Assembly (NCBI RefSeq): GCF_016919245.1 | Contig: NZ_JAFEJA010000001.1 | Coordinates: 2,948,001-3,012,000 of the forward strand | Source: Streptomyces zhihengii | GTDB lineage: Bacteria; Actinomycetota; Actinomycetes; Streptomycetales; Streptomycetaceae | Direction: 5' to 3' | DNA length: 64,000 nucleotides | Shown: positions 18,099-26,742 of the stretch, one piece after another | How positions within the stretch are numbered: position 1 is the stretch's first letter | Layout: every line of letters begins with the position of its first letter | Translations under genes and position numbers: made by a program | The notes under the pieces: generated by a model | What the model was told of the DNA's origin: nothing | Seen by the model: only the letters and a program-made list of their open reading frames with translations | Database searches by the model: none

Positions 18099-18275
18099 TC
18101 AGTTCCGCACGGCGTCCGTACCGGAGGCCGCCTTCTCCATCGCGTCGCGGAAACGCGCGTATCCCGCGAGCTCGGCGACGTCCCCGCTGGTGCGGTTGCG
18201 CGAGGCCCAGCTCGCCCATATCGCAGCACCGACAGCAGCGAAAAGCGGAATCAGCAACCAGGCCAGAACTGCCAT
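18099..18275 (-). CDS. Small membrane protein, 58 residues
   Basis: Reading from ATG 18275 with a GGGAGG ribosome site seven to eight bases upstream gives a 58-residue protein. Its first 20 or so residues form a hydrophobic helix (MAVLAWLLIPLFAAVGAAIW), followed by a basic turn (ASRNRTSG) and a short amphipathic cytoplasmic tail ending in DAVRN. Strong third-position GC bias and the clean ribosome site argue for a real gene. It lies just upstream of the PDZ-protease gene in the same direction and could be its partner. I do not recognise a named family. Confidence 0.75.
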   Translation of the reverse strand: MAVLAWLLIPLFAAVGAAIWASWASRNRTSGDVAELAGYARFRDAMEKAASGTDAVRN

Positions 18276-18465
18276 CGCGACCTCCCTACCCCATGAGCGA
18301 AAGCGACTGAGTGATCAGCAGATTAGTCATCTGCGAGATCAACGCTCACGGCAGGGGTGGGGTTACGCAAATCGGGGCGGAAGGGGTCCGTGCGGGTTTC
18401 GGCGGCCCCGATCCGCGCGAACGGGCCGACACGCCCCGGACTACCGGGGAGCGCCGCCCCCGCCG

Positions 18466-18924
18466 CTACGCGCCGACCCACTCCTCGGAGCCGTCCGAGA
18501 AGCGCTGGTGCTTCCAGATGGGGGCCTCCTGCTTGAGGTCGTCGATCAGCTTCCGGCAGGCCTCGAACGCCTCGCCGCGGTGGGGGCAGGAGACGGCGAC
18601 CACGACGGCCAGGTCCCCGACCGCGAGGTCACCCACACGGTGGACGGCGGCGAGCGCCCGAACGGGGTACCGGGCCACCACCTTCTCCGCGATGCCCCGC
18701 ATCACGGCCTCCGCGCTCGGATGGCTGGAGTAGCCGAGGTCGGCGACGTCCGCCCCGCCGTCGTGGTTGCGGACGGTGCCGACGAAGAGCGCGGTGCCGC
18801 CCGCCGCGTCGTCGCCGACCGCGGCGAAGACCTCGTCGACGGAGAGCGGCGTGTCGCGGATCGCGATCAGCCGCACCGGGTCCTGCGCCGCCTGCTCACC
18901 GGGGTGGTCGTACGTGCGTGCCAT
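18466..18924 (-). CDS. moaE: Molybdopterin synthase large subunit MoaE
   Basis: MoaE, with the thiocarboxylated small subunit MoaD, inserts the dithiolene sulfurs into precursor Z to form molybdopterin. The 152-residue protein shows GGTALFVGTVRNHDGG, the AVHRVGDLAVGDLAVVVAVS strand pair and the catalytic lysines in LKQEAPIWKHQ near residue 135. ATG 18924 gives the normal family length. No moaD or moaA is adjacent. The MoaD-activating enzyme MoeZ is encoded at 50172-51350. Confidence 0.95.
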   Translation of the reverse strand: MARTYDHPGEQAAQDPVRLIAIRDTPLSVDEVFAAVGDDAAGGTALFVGTVRNHDGGADVADLGYSSHPSAEAVMRGIAEKVVARYPVRALAAVHRVGDLAVGDLAVVVAVSCPHRGEAFEACRKLIDDLKQEAPIWKHQRFSDGSEEWVGA

Positions 18925-19039
18925 GGCCCCATCGTGCCGCACGCCGGGTGCCCCGCCCAATAGACCCTCCGACGGTTCGGCGCCCGCCGGATTGGACTGT
19001 CCTACAGCGGCGCGGCCCCGGCCGGGGCCGCGCCGGCCC

Positions 19040-20152
19040 TCAGATCCTCCGTCGGGCCTTCCGGGCGCGCCGGACCAGGGCGGCGGTGCCCAGCAGGGCG
19101 ACGGTCGCGCCCGCCGCGCCGGCGGCCGTGGCGTCCTTGCGCCCCAGCCGGCGGCCCGCCACCGTGTGCCGGCCCTCGACCTCCTCCAGGAGCGCGGCGA
19201 GCACCTCCTCGTTCGTCCACCGGGGGCGCCAGCCCGCGTCGTGCAGCCGGCTCACGCTCACCACCCAGGGGTGCATCGTGTACGCGAGGTCCCCGGCCGG
19301 GGACGGGGTGAGGCCGATCCGGTGCAGCCGGGCGGCGGCGCCGAGGGCGACGGCGGAGGGCAGTTCCATCCGCCGGATCCCGCTGAGCTCCTCGATCTCC
19401 TCCTGCTCCAGCCAGCCGTCGCAGCCGACCGCCAGCTCGCCCTCGACCTTCTCCAGCGCCGCGTACTCCAGCGCCGTCACCAGGTCGTCGACGTGGCAGA
19501 ACTGCCAGGTGGGCCGGGAGCCGGCGACCACCAGCAGCCGGGGCGACTCGAAGTACCGGGTCAGCGCCGTGTCCGTGCCGCCGACCAGCACGGCGGGGCG
19601 GACGACCGTCACGTTCAGGCCGGGGTGGGCGCGGGGCGCGCGGCGCGCCAGGCGCTCGATCTCCAGCAGGTCGCCGACCCCGGTCGCCTCGGCGGTGGCC
19701 TTGAGCTCGGCGTCCTCGGACAGCGGGACGTCGTTGTCCGGCAGCGCCCCGTAGACCATGGCCGACGTGCACAGCACGACCCGGTGCACACCGGCCGCGG
19801 CGGCCGCGGTCAGGACGGTCTGGGTGCCGCGGACGTTGTACGCGGTGCGGGCCGCCGCGTCCGTCTCGAGGTCCAGGTCGAGCGCGAGGTGGACGACGAC
19901 GTCGGCGCCGCGCAGCTTCTCGGCGATGGCCGGGTCGCGCACGTCCAGGACGTGCCAGTGCGCCTCGGGAACCTCGCCCCTGCGCTCGTCGATCGCGAGC
20001 ACCTGCTTGACCTCGTCCGACGCGGCGAGACGCCGTGTGAGCAGGTCTCCGACGCCGGTGGCGGCGCCGGTCACGGCGACCACGGGGCCGCGCCCCCCGG
20101 CCGGGGTTGAGTGGTTTCGCGCTGCGCGAACCTGCGGATCTGGGGAACTCAC
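19040..20152 (-). CDS. NAD-dependent epimerase/dehydratase family protein
   Basis: The 370-residue protein begins with a Rossmann fold (VVAVTGAATGVGDLL, a TGxxGxxG-type dinucleotide motif, residues 25-40). It continues with VVLCTSAMVYG, where the catalytic YxxxK tyrosine would lie, but I do not find a clear YxxxK. Enzymatic activity is therefore uncertain and it may be an atypical SDR. The end (AGATVALLGTAALVRRARKARRR) looks like a membrane-associated helix followed by a basic tail, suggesting anchoring. The GTG at 20152 has GGAG eight bases upstream; an ATG at 20191 is the alternative. Substrate unknown. Confidence 0.8.
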   Translation of the reverse strand: MSSPDPQVRAARNHSTPAGGRGPVVAVTGAATGVGDLLTRRLAASDEVKQVLAIDERRGEVPEAHWHVLDVRDPAIAEKLRGADVVVHLALDLDLETDAAARTAYNVRGTQTVLTAAAAAGVHRVVLCTSAMVYGALPDNDVPLSEDAELKATAEATGVGDLLEIERLARRAPRAHPGLNVTVVRPAVLVGGTDTALTRYFESPRLLVVAGSRPTWQFCHVDDLVTALEYAALEKVEGELAVGCDGWLEQEEIEELSGIRRMELPSAVALGAAARLHRIGLTPSPAGDLAYTMHPWVVSVSRLHDAGWRPRWTNEEVLAALLEEVEGRHTVAGRRLGRKDATAAGAAGATVALLGTAALVRRARKARRRI

Positions 20153-20369
20153 CAGGCGTCTCCAGCGGTTGTCTTCAGTACGCAAGCGCATGACGCATAC
20201 GCACCAGGTGACGTCCATCCTGCCGCAGGCCGTCGGCGGGCGGGGCACCGAGGCCGCAAGCCGCCTCGATGTCCTCAGCCGTCCGGCCGCCCGGCCGCTT
20301 AGGCTGGGTGTTGTTGTCGGGCAGTCGCCGTCGGCAGTCAGCCGACGGCCCTACGAGCCGAGGAAACCC

Positions 20370-21851
20370 GTGAGTGACACCCCATTCGGATTCGGCCTTC
20401 CGCCGGAGGAGCCGGAGAACGGCGACGAGGGCAAGAAGAAGAATCCCGGCGGAGGTGGCCAGGGCTCCGGCGGGTCCCCGGCCAACCCGTTCGGTTTCGG
20501 TTTCGGGGGCGAGGGCGGGGACAACCCCTTCGCCGCCATGTTCGGGTCGATGAACCCGAACGACCTGGGCGCCGCCTTCCAGCAGCTCGGCCAGATGCTG
20601 AGCTACGAGGGCGGCCCGGTGAACTGGGACATGGCCAAGCAGATCGCCCGCCAGACCGTCGCCCAGGGCACGGCCGACGGCACCAAGGACAGCAGCGTCT
20701 CCCCGGTCGACCGCACCGCGGTCGAGGAGGCCGTGCGCCTGGCCGACCTGTGGCTGGACGGGGCGACCTCGCTGCCGTCGGGCGCGAGCACCGCCGTGGC
20801 GTGGAGCCGCGCCGAGTGGGTCGAGGCGACGCTGCCGGCGTGGCAGCAGCTCGTCGACCCGGTCGCGGAGCGGGTCGGCGTCGCCATGGGCGACGTGCTG
20901 CCCGAGGAGATGCAGGCCATGGCGGGCCCGCTGCTCGGGATGATGCGTTCCATGGGCGGCGCGATGTTCGGCCAGCAGATCGGACAGGCCGTGGGCGTGC
21001 TGGCCGGCGAGGTGGTCGGCTCGACCGACATCGGCCTGCCGCTCGGTCCGGCCGGCAAGGCGGCGCTCCTCCCGCTGAACGTCGAGGCCCTCGGCAAGGA
21101 CCTCGGGGTGCCCAAGGAGGAGGTGCGGCTCTACCTCGCCCTGCGCGAGGCCGCCCACCAGCGCCTCTTCGCCCATGTGCCGTGGCTGCGCTCCCACCTC
21201 TTCGGCGCCGTCGAGGGGTACGCGCGGGGCATCAAGGTCGACACGACCAAGCTGGAGGACGTGGTCGGCCAGTTCGACCCGACCCACCCCGAGCAGCTCC
21301 AGGAGGCGCTCCAGCAGGGCATGTTCCAGCCGGAGGACACGCCGGCGCAGAAGGCCGCCCTGGCACGTCTGGAGACGGCTCTCGCCCTCGTCGAGGGCTG
21401 GGTCGACGCCGTGGTCCACGCGGCCGCGTCGAACCGCCTCACCTCGGCGGGCGCGCTGCGGGAGACGCTGCGCAGGCGCCGGGCGTCCGGCGGTCCGGCG
21501 GAGCAGACGTTCGCGACCCTGATCGGGCTCCAGCTCCGTCCGCGGCGGCTCCGGGACGCCTCGCGCCTGTGGGCCTCGCTCACCGACGCGCGCGGTGTCG
21601 ACGGCCGGGACGCCCTGTGGGAGCACCCCGACATGCTGCCGACGGCGACCGACCTGGACGACCCCGACGGCTTCGTGCACCGCGAGCAGCTCGACTTCTC
21701 GGAGCTGGACAAGATGCTCGGCGAGGCCGCGGCCCCCAAGGACGGCCCGGGTGCGGGCGCGTCCGGCGACGCCGGCACCGACGACGGCACGGGCGGCTCC
21801 GGCCGCGAGGACGAGGGCAAGGACGAGGGCAAGGGCGACGCCGGCCGGTGA
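20370..21851 (+). CDS. DUF2342 zincin-like metalloprotease/hydrolase
   Basis: The 493-residue protein has a glycine-rich N-terminus, a central helical domain and EAAHQRLF near residue 270, a variant of the zinc-protease helix seen in the DUF2342 group. Family members are described as zinc-dependent metalloproteases or coenzyme-F420-associated hydrolases, but no substrate is known. The C-terminal 40 residues are charged and low-complexity (DEGKDEGKGD). The GTG at 20370 has a GAGGAAA ribosome site. The stop overlaps the GTG of the Nudix gene by four bases, indicating translational coupling. Confidence 0.85.
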   Translation: MSDTPFGFGLPPEEPENGDEGKKKNPGGGGQGSGGSPANPFGFGFGGEGGDNPFAAMFGSMNPNDLGAAFQQLGQMLSYEGGPVNWDMAKQIARQTVAQGTADGTKDSSVSPVDRTAVEEAVRLADLWLDGATSLPSGASTAVAWSRAEWVEATLPAWQQLVDPVAERVGVAMGDVLPEEMQAMAGPLLGMMRSMGGAMFGQQIGQAVGVLAGEVVGSTDIGLPLGPAGKAALLPLNVEALGKDLGVPKEEVRLYLALREAAHQRLFAHVPWLRSHLFGAVEGYARGIKVDTTKLEDVVGQFDPTHPEQLQEALQQGMFQPEDTPAQKAALARLETALALVEGWVDAVVHAAASNRLTSAGALRETLRRRRASGGPAEQTFATLIGLQLRPRRLRDASRLWASLTDARGVDGRDALWEHPDMLPTATDLDDPDGFVHREQLDFSELDKMLGEAAAPKDGPGAGASGDAGTDDGTGGSGREDEGKDEGKGDAGR

Positions 21852-22381
21852 GCCTCCACGACGACGCGGCCTCGGTGCTCAAGGAGTACCGGGGCCGCGA
21901 TGACGAGCAGAGCGCGCTGCGGGACGCCTATCTCGCCCATCTCGCGGCGCACCCGGACGGCATGTGGAAGTCCTGCGGCGCGGGGCATCTGACGGCCAGC
22001 GCGCTGGTCGTCGACCCGGAGCGCGGGAAGGTGCTGCTGACGCTGCACCGCAAGCTCGGCATGTGGCTCCAGATGGGCGGCCACTGCGAGCCCGGGGACG
22101 GCTCACTCGCCGCCGCCGCGCTGCGCGAGGCGACGGAGGAGTCGGGCATCGCGGGCCTGACGCTGCTGCCCGGCGGCCCGGTGACGCTGGACCGCCACGC
22201 GATCCCGCCGCCCTGCCATTGGCACCTGGACGTGCAGTACGCGGCGCTGGCCCCGCCCGGTGCCGTCGAGAGCATCAGCGAGGAGTCGCTCGACCTGCGC
22301 TGGTTCGGCTGGGACGAGGTGGCGGCCGTGGCCGACGCCTCGGTGGTCCGGCTGCTGGAGCGGACGCGGGCGGCTCTCTGA
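21848..22381 (+). CDS. Nudix hydrolase
   Basis: The 177-residue protein carries a Nudix helix: GGHCEPGDG followed by LREATEESG. The core REATEE-x-G catalytic residues are intact, but the E expected seven residues before the R of REATEE is a glycine, so the box is slightly atypical. It should hydrolyse a nucleoside diphosphate linked to another moiety, substrate unknown. The GTG start overlaps the DUF2342 stop (GTGA), so the two are translated from one message. A strong hairpin follows. Confidence 0.88.
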   Translation: MSLHDDAASVLKEYRGRDDEQSALRDAYLAHLAAHPDGMWKSCGAGHLTASALVVDPERGKVLLTLHRKLGMWLQMGGHCEPGDGSLAAAALREATEESGIAGLTLLPGGPVTLDRHAIPPPCHWHLDVQYAALAPPGAVESISEESLDLRWFGWDEVAAVADASVVRLLERTRAAL

Positions 22382-22415
22382 CCGGGACGGGCCCGGCTCC
22401 GGCCCCCGGACATGG

Positions 22416-22448
22416 CACAGGGGCGGTCGCCGGGCGACCGCCCCTGTG
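22416..22448. terminator. Bidirectional terminator
   Basis: A perfect 15-bp stem (22416-22430 with 22434-22448) with a three-base loop lies between the Nudix gene and the convergent AIM24 gene. Confidence 0.82.
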
Positions 22449-22476
22449 ATGCCGTCCGGCCGCCCCGGCGGGGCGG

Positions 22477-23232
22477 TCAGTTCCAGGCGTTGTTCTGGTT
22501 CTGGGCGTGGGAGCCGTGCTGGCCGACGCCGTACTGGGCGCGGACGCCCTGGCCGAGGTCGGCGTGCTGCGGCGGCATGACCTCGCTGGGCTGCACCAGC
22601 GCGAAGCCCTGGCCGAGGAAGCTCAGCTCCCAGCCCTCTCCGGTGTTGCCGCGGCGGCGGCGCACGTTCGAGGAGTGGGTCTGCGCCTGCATCTGCACCC
22701 GCAGGCCCGAGGACCAGGCGACGATCGCGTCGGCGTCGACGTTGACGTACTTGTCCGGGGTGACGTGCATCATCAGCGGCTGGCCGGAGGTCATCAGCGC
22801 GACCTTGCCCCGGCCGGAGATGTTGAGCTGGTACTTGCCGGAGCCCGAGATGCCGTACTGGCTGTCCACCGCGATGACCTCGGTGTGCAGCGCGGAGTCG
22901 AGAGCCAGGACGTAGGCGCTGTCGACCGTCATGCCCTCCTGGTCCACGTCGACGACGTGGACGTACTGCGCGAGGTTGGCGAAGTAGACGGTGCCCTGGC
23001 CCGAGCAGCGCATCAGGTCGAGGCCCTCGCCGGTGTTGGCGCGGGCCCGGCGCTGGCTGCTCGTCTGGTACTCGCCGTCGAAGTCGATCAGCCCCTGGTA
23101 CGCCACCATCGCGCCCTTGCGGGCGAGGACGTCGTCATGGCCGGTGAGCGCCACCCGCAGCAGCTGCGGGTTCTGGACGGCGTACCGCTCCTGGGACTGC
23201 TGTTCCCCGTGGCTGAAAAGCGAACTCTGCAT
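22477..23232 (-). CDS. AIM24-family protein, third gene of the TerD/AIM24 cluster
   Basis: The 251-residue protein is an AIM24-type beta-rich domain: LRVALTGHDDVLARKGAMVAYQG, a strand pattern that recurs as GxxVLARxGSMVxYxG across the cluster, begins near residue 25, and the pattern closes with LSFLGQGFALVQPSE. A glutamine/asparagine-rich tail (GSHAQNQNNAWN) follows. Bacterial AIM24 proteins have no established activity. It lies 19 bases after the second AIM24 gene and is probably in one operon with it and the TerD gene upstream. No signal peptide or membrane segment is seen. Confidence 0.83.
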   Translation of the reverse strand: MQSSLFSHGEQQSQERYAVQNPQLLRVALTGHDDVLARKGAMVAYQGLIDFDGEYQTSSQRRARANTGEGLDLMRCSGQGTVYFANLAQYVHVVDVDQEGMTVDSAYVLALDSALHTEVIAVDSQYGISGSGKYQLNISGRGKVALMTSGQPLMMHVTPDKYVNVDADAIVAWSSGLRVQMQAQTHSSNVRRRRGNTGEGWELSFLGQGFALVQPSEVMPPQHADLGQGVRAQYGVGQHGSHAQNQNNAWN

Positions 23233-23251
23233 GATCTGTTCCCGCTCCCCC

Positions 23252-23932
23252 TCAGCCCCGGACCCGCAGGCGGTCCGTGCTGTCCTCGCTCGGCTGTACG
23301 ACGACGATGCCCTGGCCGGAGAAGGCCATCTGGTACGCCTCTCCGCTGCCCCGTCCGATGAGGGAGCCGGCCTTGAAGCTGCGCTTGCCCTTCACCTTGA
23401 GGTTCGGGGACCAGGCGACGAGGGCGTCGGGGTCGACGTAGGTCTCGTCCTCGCCGCGGCCGCAGTCGACGACGATCGGCGTGCCGCGCGAGGTCAGGGC
23501 GACCCAGCCGGTGCCGGCGATCTGGACGTTCCACAGGCCCTGGCCGGCGAACTTGGCGAGGCCCTTGACCTTCTCCACACCCCACTGGAGGTGGGCGTCG
23601 AAGGCCAGCAGGTTGGTGCCGTTCACCGAGATGGCGTCGTTGTCGAGGTTGATGACGACGACGTCGGCGCCGTAGTCGGCGAGGTAGAGCAGCCCGTCGC
23701 CGGAGCACTTCATGATGGGGGCGCCCTCGCCGGTGACCCACTGCGAGGCGACCTGGCGGACGGCCGGCGGGTTGGGCTCGTACTGCACGAAGCCCTCGTA
23801 GGCGACCATCGAGCCGGTGCGTGCGTAGAGGTCCTGGCCGGTGGCCATGGCGACCTTCAGCATGGTGCGGCCGTGGTTCTCCATACGGGCGGCCATCGGG
23901 GTCGGGGCGTAGCCCGCGAGTTGCTGGTTCAT
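23252..23932 (-). CDS. AIM24-family protein, second gene of the TerD/AIM24 cluster
   Basis: This 226-residue protein is a stand-alone AIM24 domain, recognisable by LKVAMATGQDLYARTGSMVAYEG near residue 28 and ended by MAFSGQGIVVVQPSED. It is more divergent from the other two copies than they are from each other by eye. The ATG at 23932 is 13 bases after the stop of the TerD-AIM24 fusion. Function unknown; the paralogue chain suggests the three proteins may assemble together. Confidence 0.83.
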   Translation of the reverse strand: MNQQLAGYAPTPMAARMENHGRTMLKVAMATGQDLYARTGSMVAYEGFVQYEPNPPAVRQVASQWVTGEGAPIMKCSGDGLLYLADYGADVVVINLDNDAISVNGTNLLAFDAHLQWGVEKVKGLAKFAGQGLWNVQIAGTGWVALTSRGTPIVVDCGRGEDETYVDPDALVAWSPNLKVKGKRSFKAGSLIGRGSGEAYQMAFSGQGIVVVQPSEDSTDRLRVRG

Positions 23933-23945
23933 TCTTCGGGCTCCC

Positions 23946-25640
23946 TCAGACCTCGTAGGGCTGGACGACGATGAAGTTGCCGGGGGCGCCCCGGAACTGG
24001 AGGTTCACGGTCTCGCCGCTGTGGCCCGGGTAGGCGTTCCGCCGCAGCCTGACCTGGCTGGAGAGGATGACCTGGGAGGCCGCCGACCAGGCGACGACCG
24101 CGTTGCAGTCGGCGAAGGTGGTGGGCGTGACGGGCAGGACCACGGGCACACCGTGGGTCTTGACGACGACGGTTCCGGTGCCGTGGAACAGCATCGTGAA
24201 CAGCGCGCCGCCGGGGATGCCGTGGCCCTCGATCCGCCGGACCTCGTACTGCAGGGTCTCGTCGAAGGCGAGGACGTTCTCCGCGGAGACGCAGATGCCG
24301 TCGCCCTGCAGGTCGATCTGGTGCAGGTGGGCGCCCTCCTCGGCGAGGAAGACCTGGCCCCGGCCGGTGCAGCGCATGAGCTGCATCTCCTGGCCCGTGG
24401 CGTTGCCGACCATGCGGCCCGCGAAGCCGGCGCCCTTGTAGCCGAAGTCGACCTTCCCCTGGTACATCACCATGCTGCCCTGACGGGCCAGCACACCCGA
24501 GCCGCCCATCGTCAGGTCGACCCGCATGAGCTGCTGGTTCTGCGGCGTCCACCGCTGGCCCGTGGGCGTCTCGCGGTAGGACTGGAGGGCGGCCTGGAGA
24601 CCGGCGCCCGCCTGCGGCGCACCCTGGGGGACGCCCTGCGGCATCCCGCCCGGGGGCATGCCGGGGGGCTGCTGACCGTAGGGCGCCGGCGGCTGCTGCC
24701 CGTACGGCGCCGGCGGCTGCTGGCCGTAGGGGGCCGGGGGCTGCTGCCCGTACGGCGCGCCGTGCGGCGGGGTCTGGCCCGGGATGTGACCGGGCGGCTG
24801 GCCCGGGACCTGCCCGAACTGCGGCTGCTGCGGCGGCTGTCCGTAGGGGGACGGCGCGGGCGGCGCCAGCGGGGCGGCCATCGTGGGCGCGGCGTGGATC
24901 TGCGGACCGGGCGCCGGGGCCTGCGGGGCCGCGGGCGCGCCGAAACCGGGTGCGGGCTGCGGGGCCTGCGGCGCGGCCGGGGCGCCGAAGGAAGGTGCGG
25001 GCTGGGGTGCCTGCGGGGCCGCGGGGGCTCCGAAGGCGGGCGCGGGCGCACCACCGGCGGGCGGGGCGAAGCCGGGAGCGGCACCCCCCGGCTGCTGCGG
25101 AGCGGGCTCCTCCTCGGCGACCTCGCCGCCGAAGTTCTTCAGCAGGGCCTCCAGGCCGCCGTCGAACCCCTGGCCGATGGCGGCGAACCGCCATACGTCC
25201 TTGAGGTAGAAGTCGCCGAGCATCACGGCACGCTCGGTGCTGAACTCGGAGCCGTCGAAGGCGTACCTGACGACTTCCTGGCCGCCCGCGACGATCCGGA
25301 TGTAGCCGGGGCCGATCTGCGACATCTGCCCGGCGCCGTCGATGGTGGCGGTGAACGAGAGCCGGTGGACGTTCGCCGGAATGCGGTCCAGCGTGACGCG
25401 GAACGACTCCGTGTCACCGGCCTGCGCGCCGAGGAGCTGAATGGACTCCTCGGGCGACTTCGGCTGGTTGAAGAAGATGAAGTACCGGTCGTCCGACAAC
25501 TGCTCGTTCGCGTCGAGACCGAAGCAGCTGATGTCGAAGGTCAGCCCCGGAGCGGCGACCTGCACGCCGACGTACAGATCCGTTCCCGGAGTGAGATCAC
25601 TGATCTTGGCCTTGTGGCCGCGTTGGAATTCCCTGGCCAT
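23946..25640 (-). CDS. TerD-AIM24 fusion protein
   Basis: The 564-residue protein joins two domains through a long flexible linker. Residues 1-170 are a TerD domain: LTPGTDLYVGVQVAAPGL, then DISCFGLDANEQLSDDRYFIFFNQ, with acidic calcium-binding-type loops and GDFYLKDVWRFAAIGQG. Residues 175-370 are proline/glutamine/alanine-rich with repeats such as APYGQQPP and FGAPAAPQAP. Residues 375-564 are an AIM24 domain ending IVVQPYEV. TerD proteins are tied to tellurite resistance and calcium-dependent stress responses in Streptomyces; how AIM24 contributes is unknown. ATG 25640 is at the TerD N-terminus. It heads the three-gene cluster. Confidence 0.88.
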   Translation of the reverse strand: MAREFQRGHKAKISDLTPGTDLYVGVQVAAPGLTFDISCFGLDANEQLSDDRYFIFFNQPKSPEESIQLLGAQAGDTESFRVTLDRIPANVHRLSFTATIDGAGQMSQIGPGYIRIVAGGQEVVRYAFDGSEFSTERAVMLGDFYLKDVWRFAAIGQGFDGGLEALLKNFGGEVAEEEPAPQQPGGAAPGFAPPAGGAPAPAFGAPAAPQAPQPAPSFGAPAAPQAPQPAPGFGAPAAPQAPAPGPQIHAAPTMAAPLAPPAPSPYGQPPQQPQFGQVPGQPPGHIPGQTPPHGAPYGQQPPAPYGQQPPAPYGQQPPAPYGQQPPGMPPGGMPQGVPQGAPQAGAGLQAALQSYRETPTGQRWTPQNQQLMRVDLTMGGSGVLARQGSMVMYQGKVDFGYKGAGFAGRMVGNATGQEMQLMRCTGRGQVFLAEEGAHLHQIDLQGDGICVSAENVLAFDETLQYEVRRIEGHGIPGGALFTMLFHGTGTVVVKTHGVPVVLPVTPTTFADCNAVVAWSAASQVILSSQVRLRRNAYPGHSGETVNLQFRGAPGNFIVVQPYEV

Positions 25641-25726
25641 ACGTGACGACCGTCCCCCATCCCGAATTTCGAATGCGTCGCGCCAGGCTAACCGCTGAGG
25701 GCGACAATGAGCCAAGCCGGTACACA

Positions 25727-25806
25727 TTCGGTACAGGAGCGACCCTGCTTCGGTACAGGAGTGACCTTGCTTCGGCACGGGAGCGACCCTGCTTCGGCAC
25801 GGGCGG
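25727..25806. repeat. 22-bp tandem repeat upstream of the TerD gene
   Basis: Units resembling TTCGGTACAGGAGCGACCCT begin at 25727, 25749 and 25771, with a partial fourth at 25793, and differ by one to three bases. They occupy the 248-base gap between the TerD-AIM24 start and the protease gene upstream, 87-166 bases before the TerD ATG. Confidence 0.8.
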
Positions 25807-25888
25807 GCGCGGCGCACCCCCTTGGTGCGCCGCCGGTCCGCGGCGCACGCCCTTCGCACCGCCGGACCGCGTCCGCGAGGGCGGTCGC

Positions 25889-26515
25889 TCAGTCCTCCGG
25901 AGCGGGCGGCCGGTGCGGCAGCCGGCCCGCGGCGACGACACCCTCCAGGTAGCCGCGGGCCCGCTCGGTCCGCGGATAGGCCTCCAACAGCCGCCAGAAG
26001 CGCGGGCCGTGGCCCGGCACCAGCAGATGCGCCAGCTCGTGGAGGAGGACGTAGTCGACGACGTACTCCGGCATGCCCTGCAGCCGGTGGGAGAGGCGGA
26101 TGCTGCCCTCCGACGGGGTGCAGGAGCCCCAGCGGGTGTTCTGATTCGTCACCCATCGCACGGATGCCGGTTTCGCCCGCCCGTCGAAGTACTGCCCGGA
26201 CAGCCGGGCGGCGCGCTCGGCGAGTTCGCCGTCACCGAGGACCTTGCGGCTCTCCTGGGCGGCGAGCTTGTCCAGCATCACCGTCACCCAGCGCCGCTCC
26301 TCCGCCTCCGACATACGGGCGGGGATGAGCACGATGGTGCGGTCGCCCTCGCGGTAGGCGGAGACCGTCCTGCTGCGCCGGGCGCTTCTGCGGACCTCGA
26401 CCGCGCTCGCCGCCGACGCACGGAGCGGGAGCCGCTCCGCTTCGCGCCGGGCACGTCCCGCACCACGCGCTGGGGTCTCCCCTGCGGTGAGCCGAGGGGA
26501 CGGGTCGACGGGCAC
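25889..26515 (-). CDS. YgjP/WssP-type zinc metallopeptidase (DUF45)
   Basis: The 208-residue protein has the C-terminal DUF45 signature: WGSCTPSEGSIRLSHRL, then YVVDYVLLHELAHLLVPGHGPRFW. The zinc ligands are the two histidines of HELAH and a third histidine in the HGPRFW segment, as in YgjP and SprT-like proteases. The N-terminal 40 residues are basic and poorly conserved. GTG 26515 is the start. The product is soluble with unknown substrate. It reads toward the TerD cluster, but 248 bases containing repeats intervene, so it is probably a separate unit. Confidence 0.87.
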   Translation of the reverse strand: MPVDPSPRLTAGETPARGAGRARREAERLPLRASAASAVEVRRSARRSRTVSAYREGDRTIVLIPARMSEAEERRWVTVMLDKLAAQESRKVLGDGELAERAARLSGQYFDGRAKPASVRWVTNQNTRWGSCTPSEGSIRLSHRLQGMPEYVVDYVLLHELAHLLVPGHGPRFWRLLEAYPRTERARGYLEGVVAAGRLPHRPPAPED

Positions 26516-26588
26516 GCTCCGACGTTACCCGCTGCCCGCGCGGGAAGTCCCGCCCCGGACACGGTTCACGGGTGATCCACTCCTCGGC

Positions 26589-26618
26589 TGCACGATGACT
26601 GCACGATGACTGCACGAT
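26589..26618. repeat. 11-bp iterons in the divergent region before the ThiF-like gene
   Basis: TGCACGATGAC occurs at 26589-26599 and 26600-26610, with a third partial copy (TGCACGAT) at 26611-26618. The 11-bp period is about one helical turn. Confidence 0.7.
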
Positions 26619-26641
26619 TCGAACGACAAATACACCGGGCC

Positions 26642-26650
26642 TGTGGACAA
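26642..26650 (-). promoter_or_regulatory. DnaA-box match upstream of the ThiF-like gene
   Basis: TGTGGACAA at 26642-26650 is the reverse complement of TTGTCCACA, the Streptomyces DnaA-box consensus. It is a single isolated box about 95 bases before the gene, so binding is only a possibility. Confidence 0.4.
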
Positions 26651-26742
26651 CTTTTTCCCCGTCTCACCGACTGCGGGCATTCTGACAACACGTCGGAGAA
26701 CGAAGATCGATTTCCCGGGGACGGGAGAGGACGGGGGCGGAT

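Noticed and set aside
25641..25888. Longer frame joining the YgjP-like protease and the TerD gene
   Set aside because: The open frame across the gap is a by-product of the 22-bp repeats and high GC; each real gene has its own start and the linking peptide has no domain.
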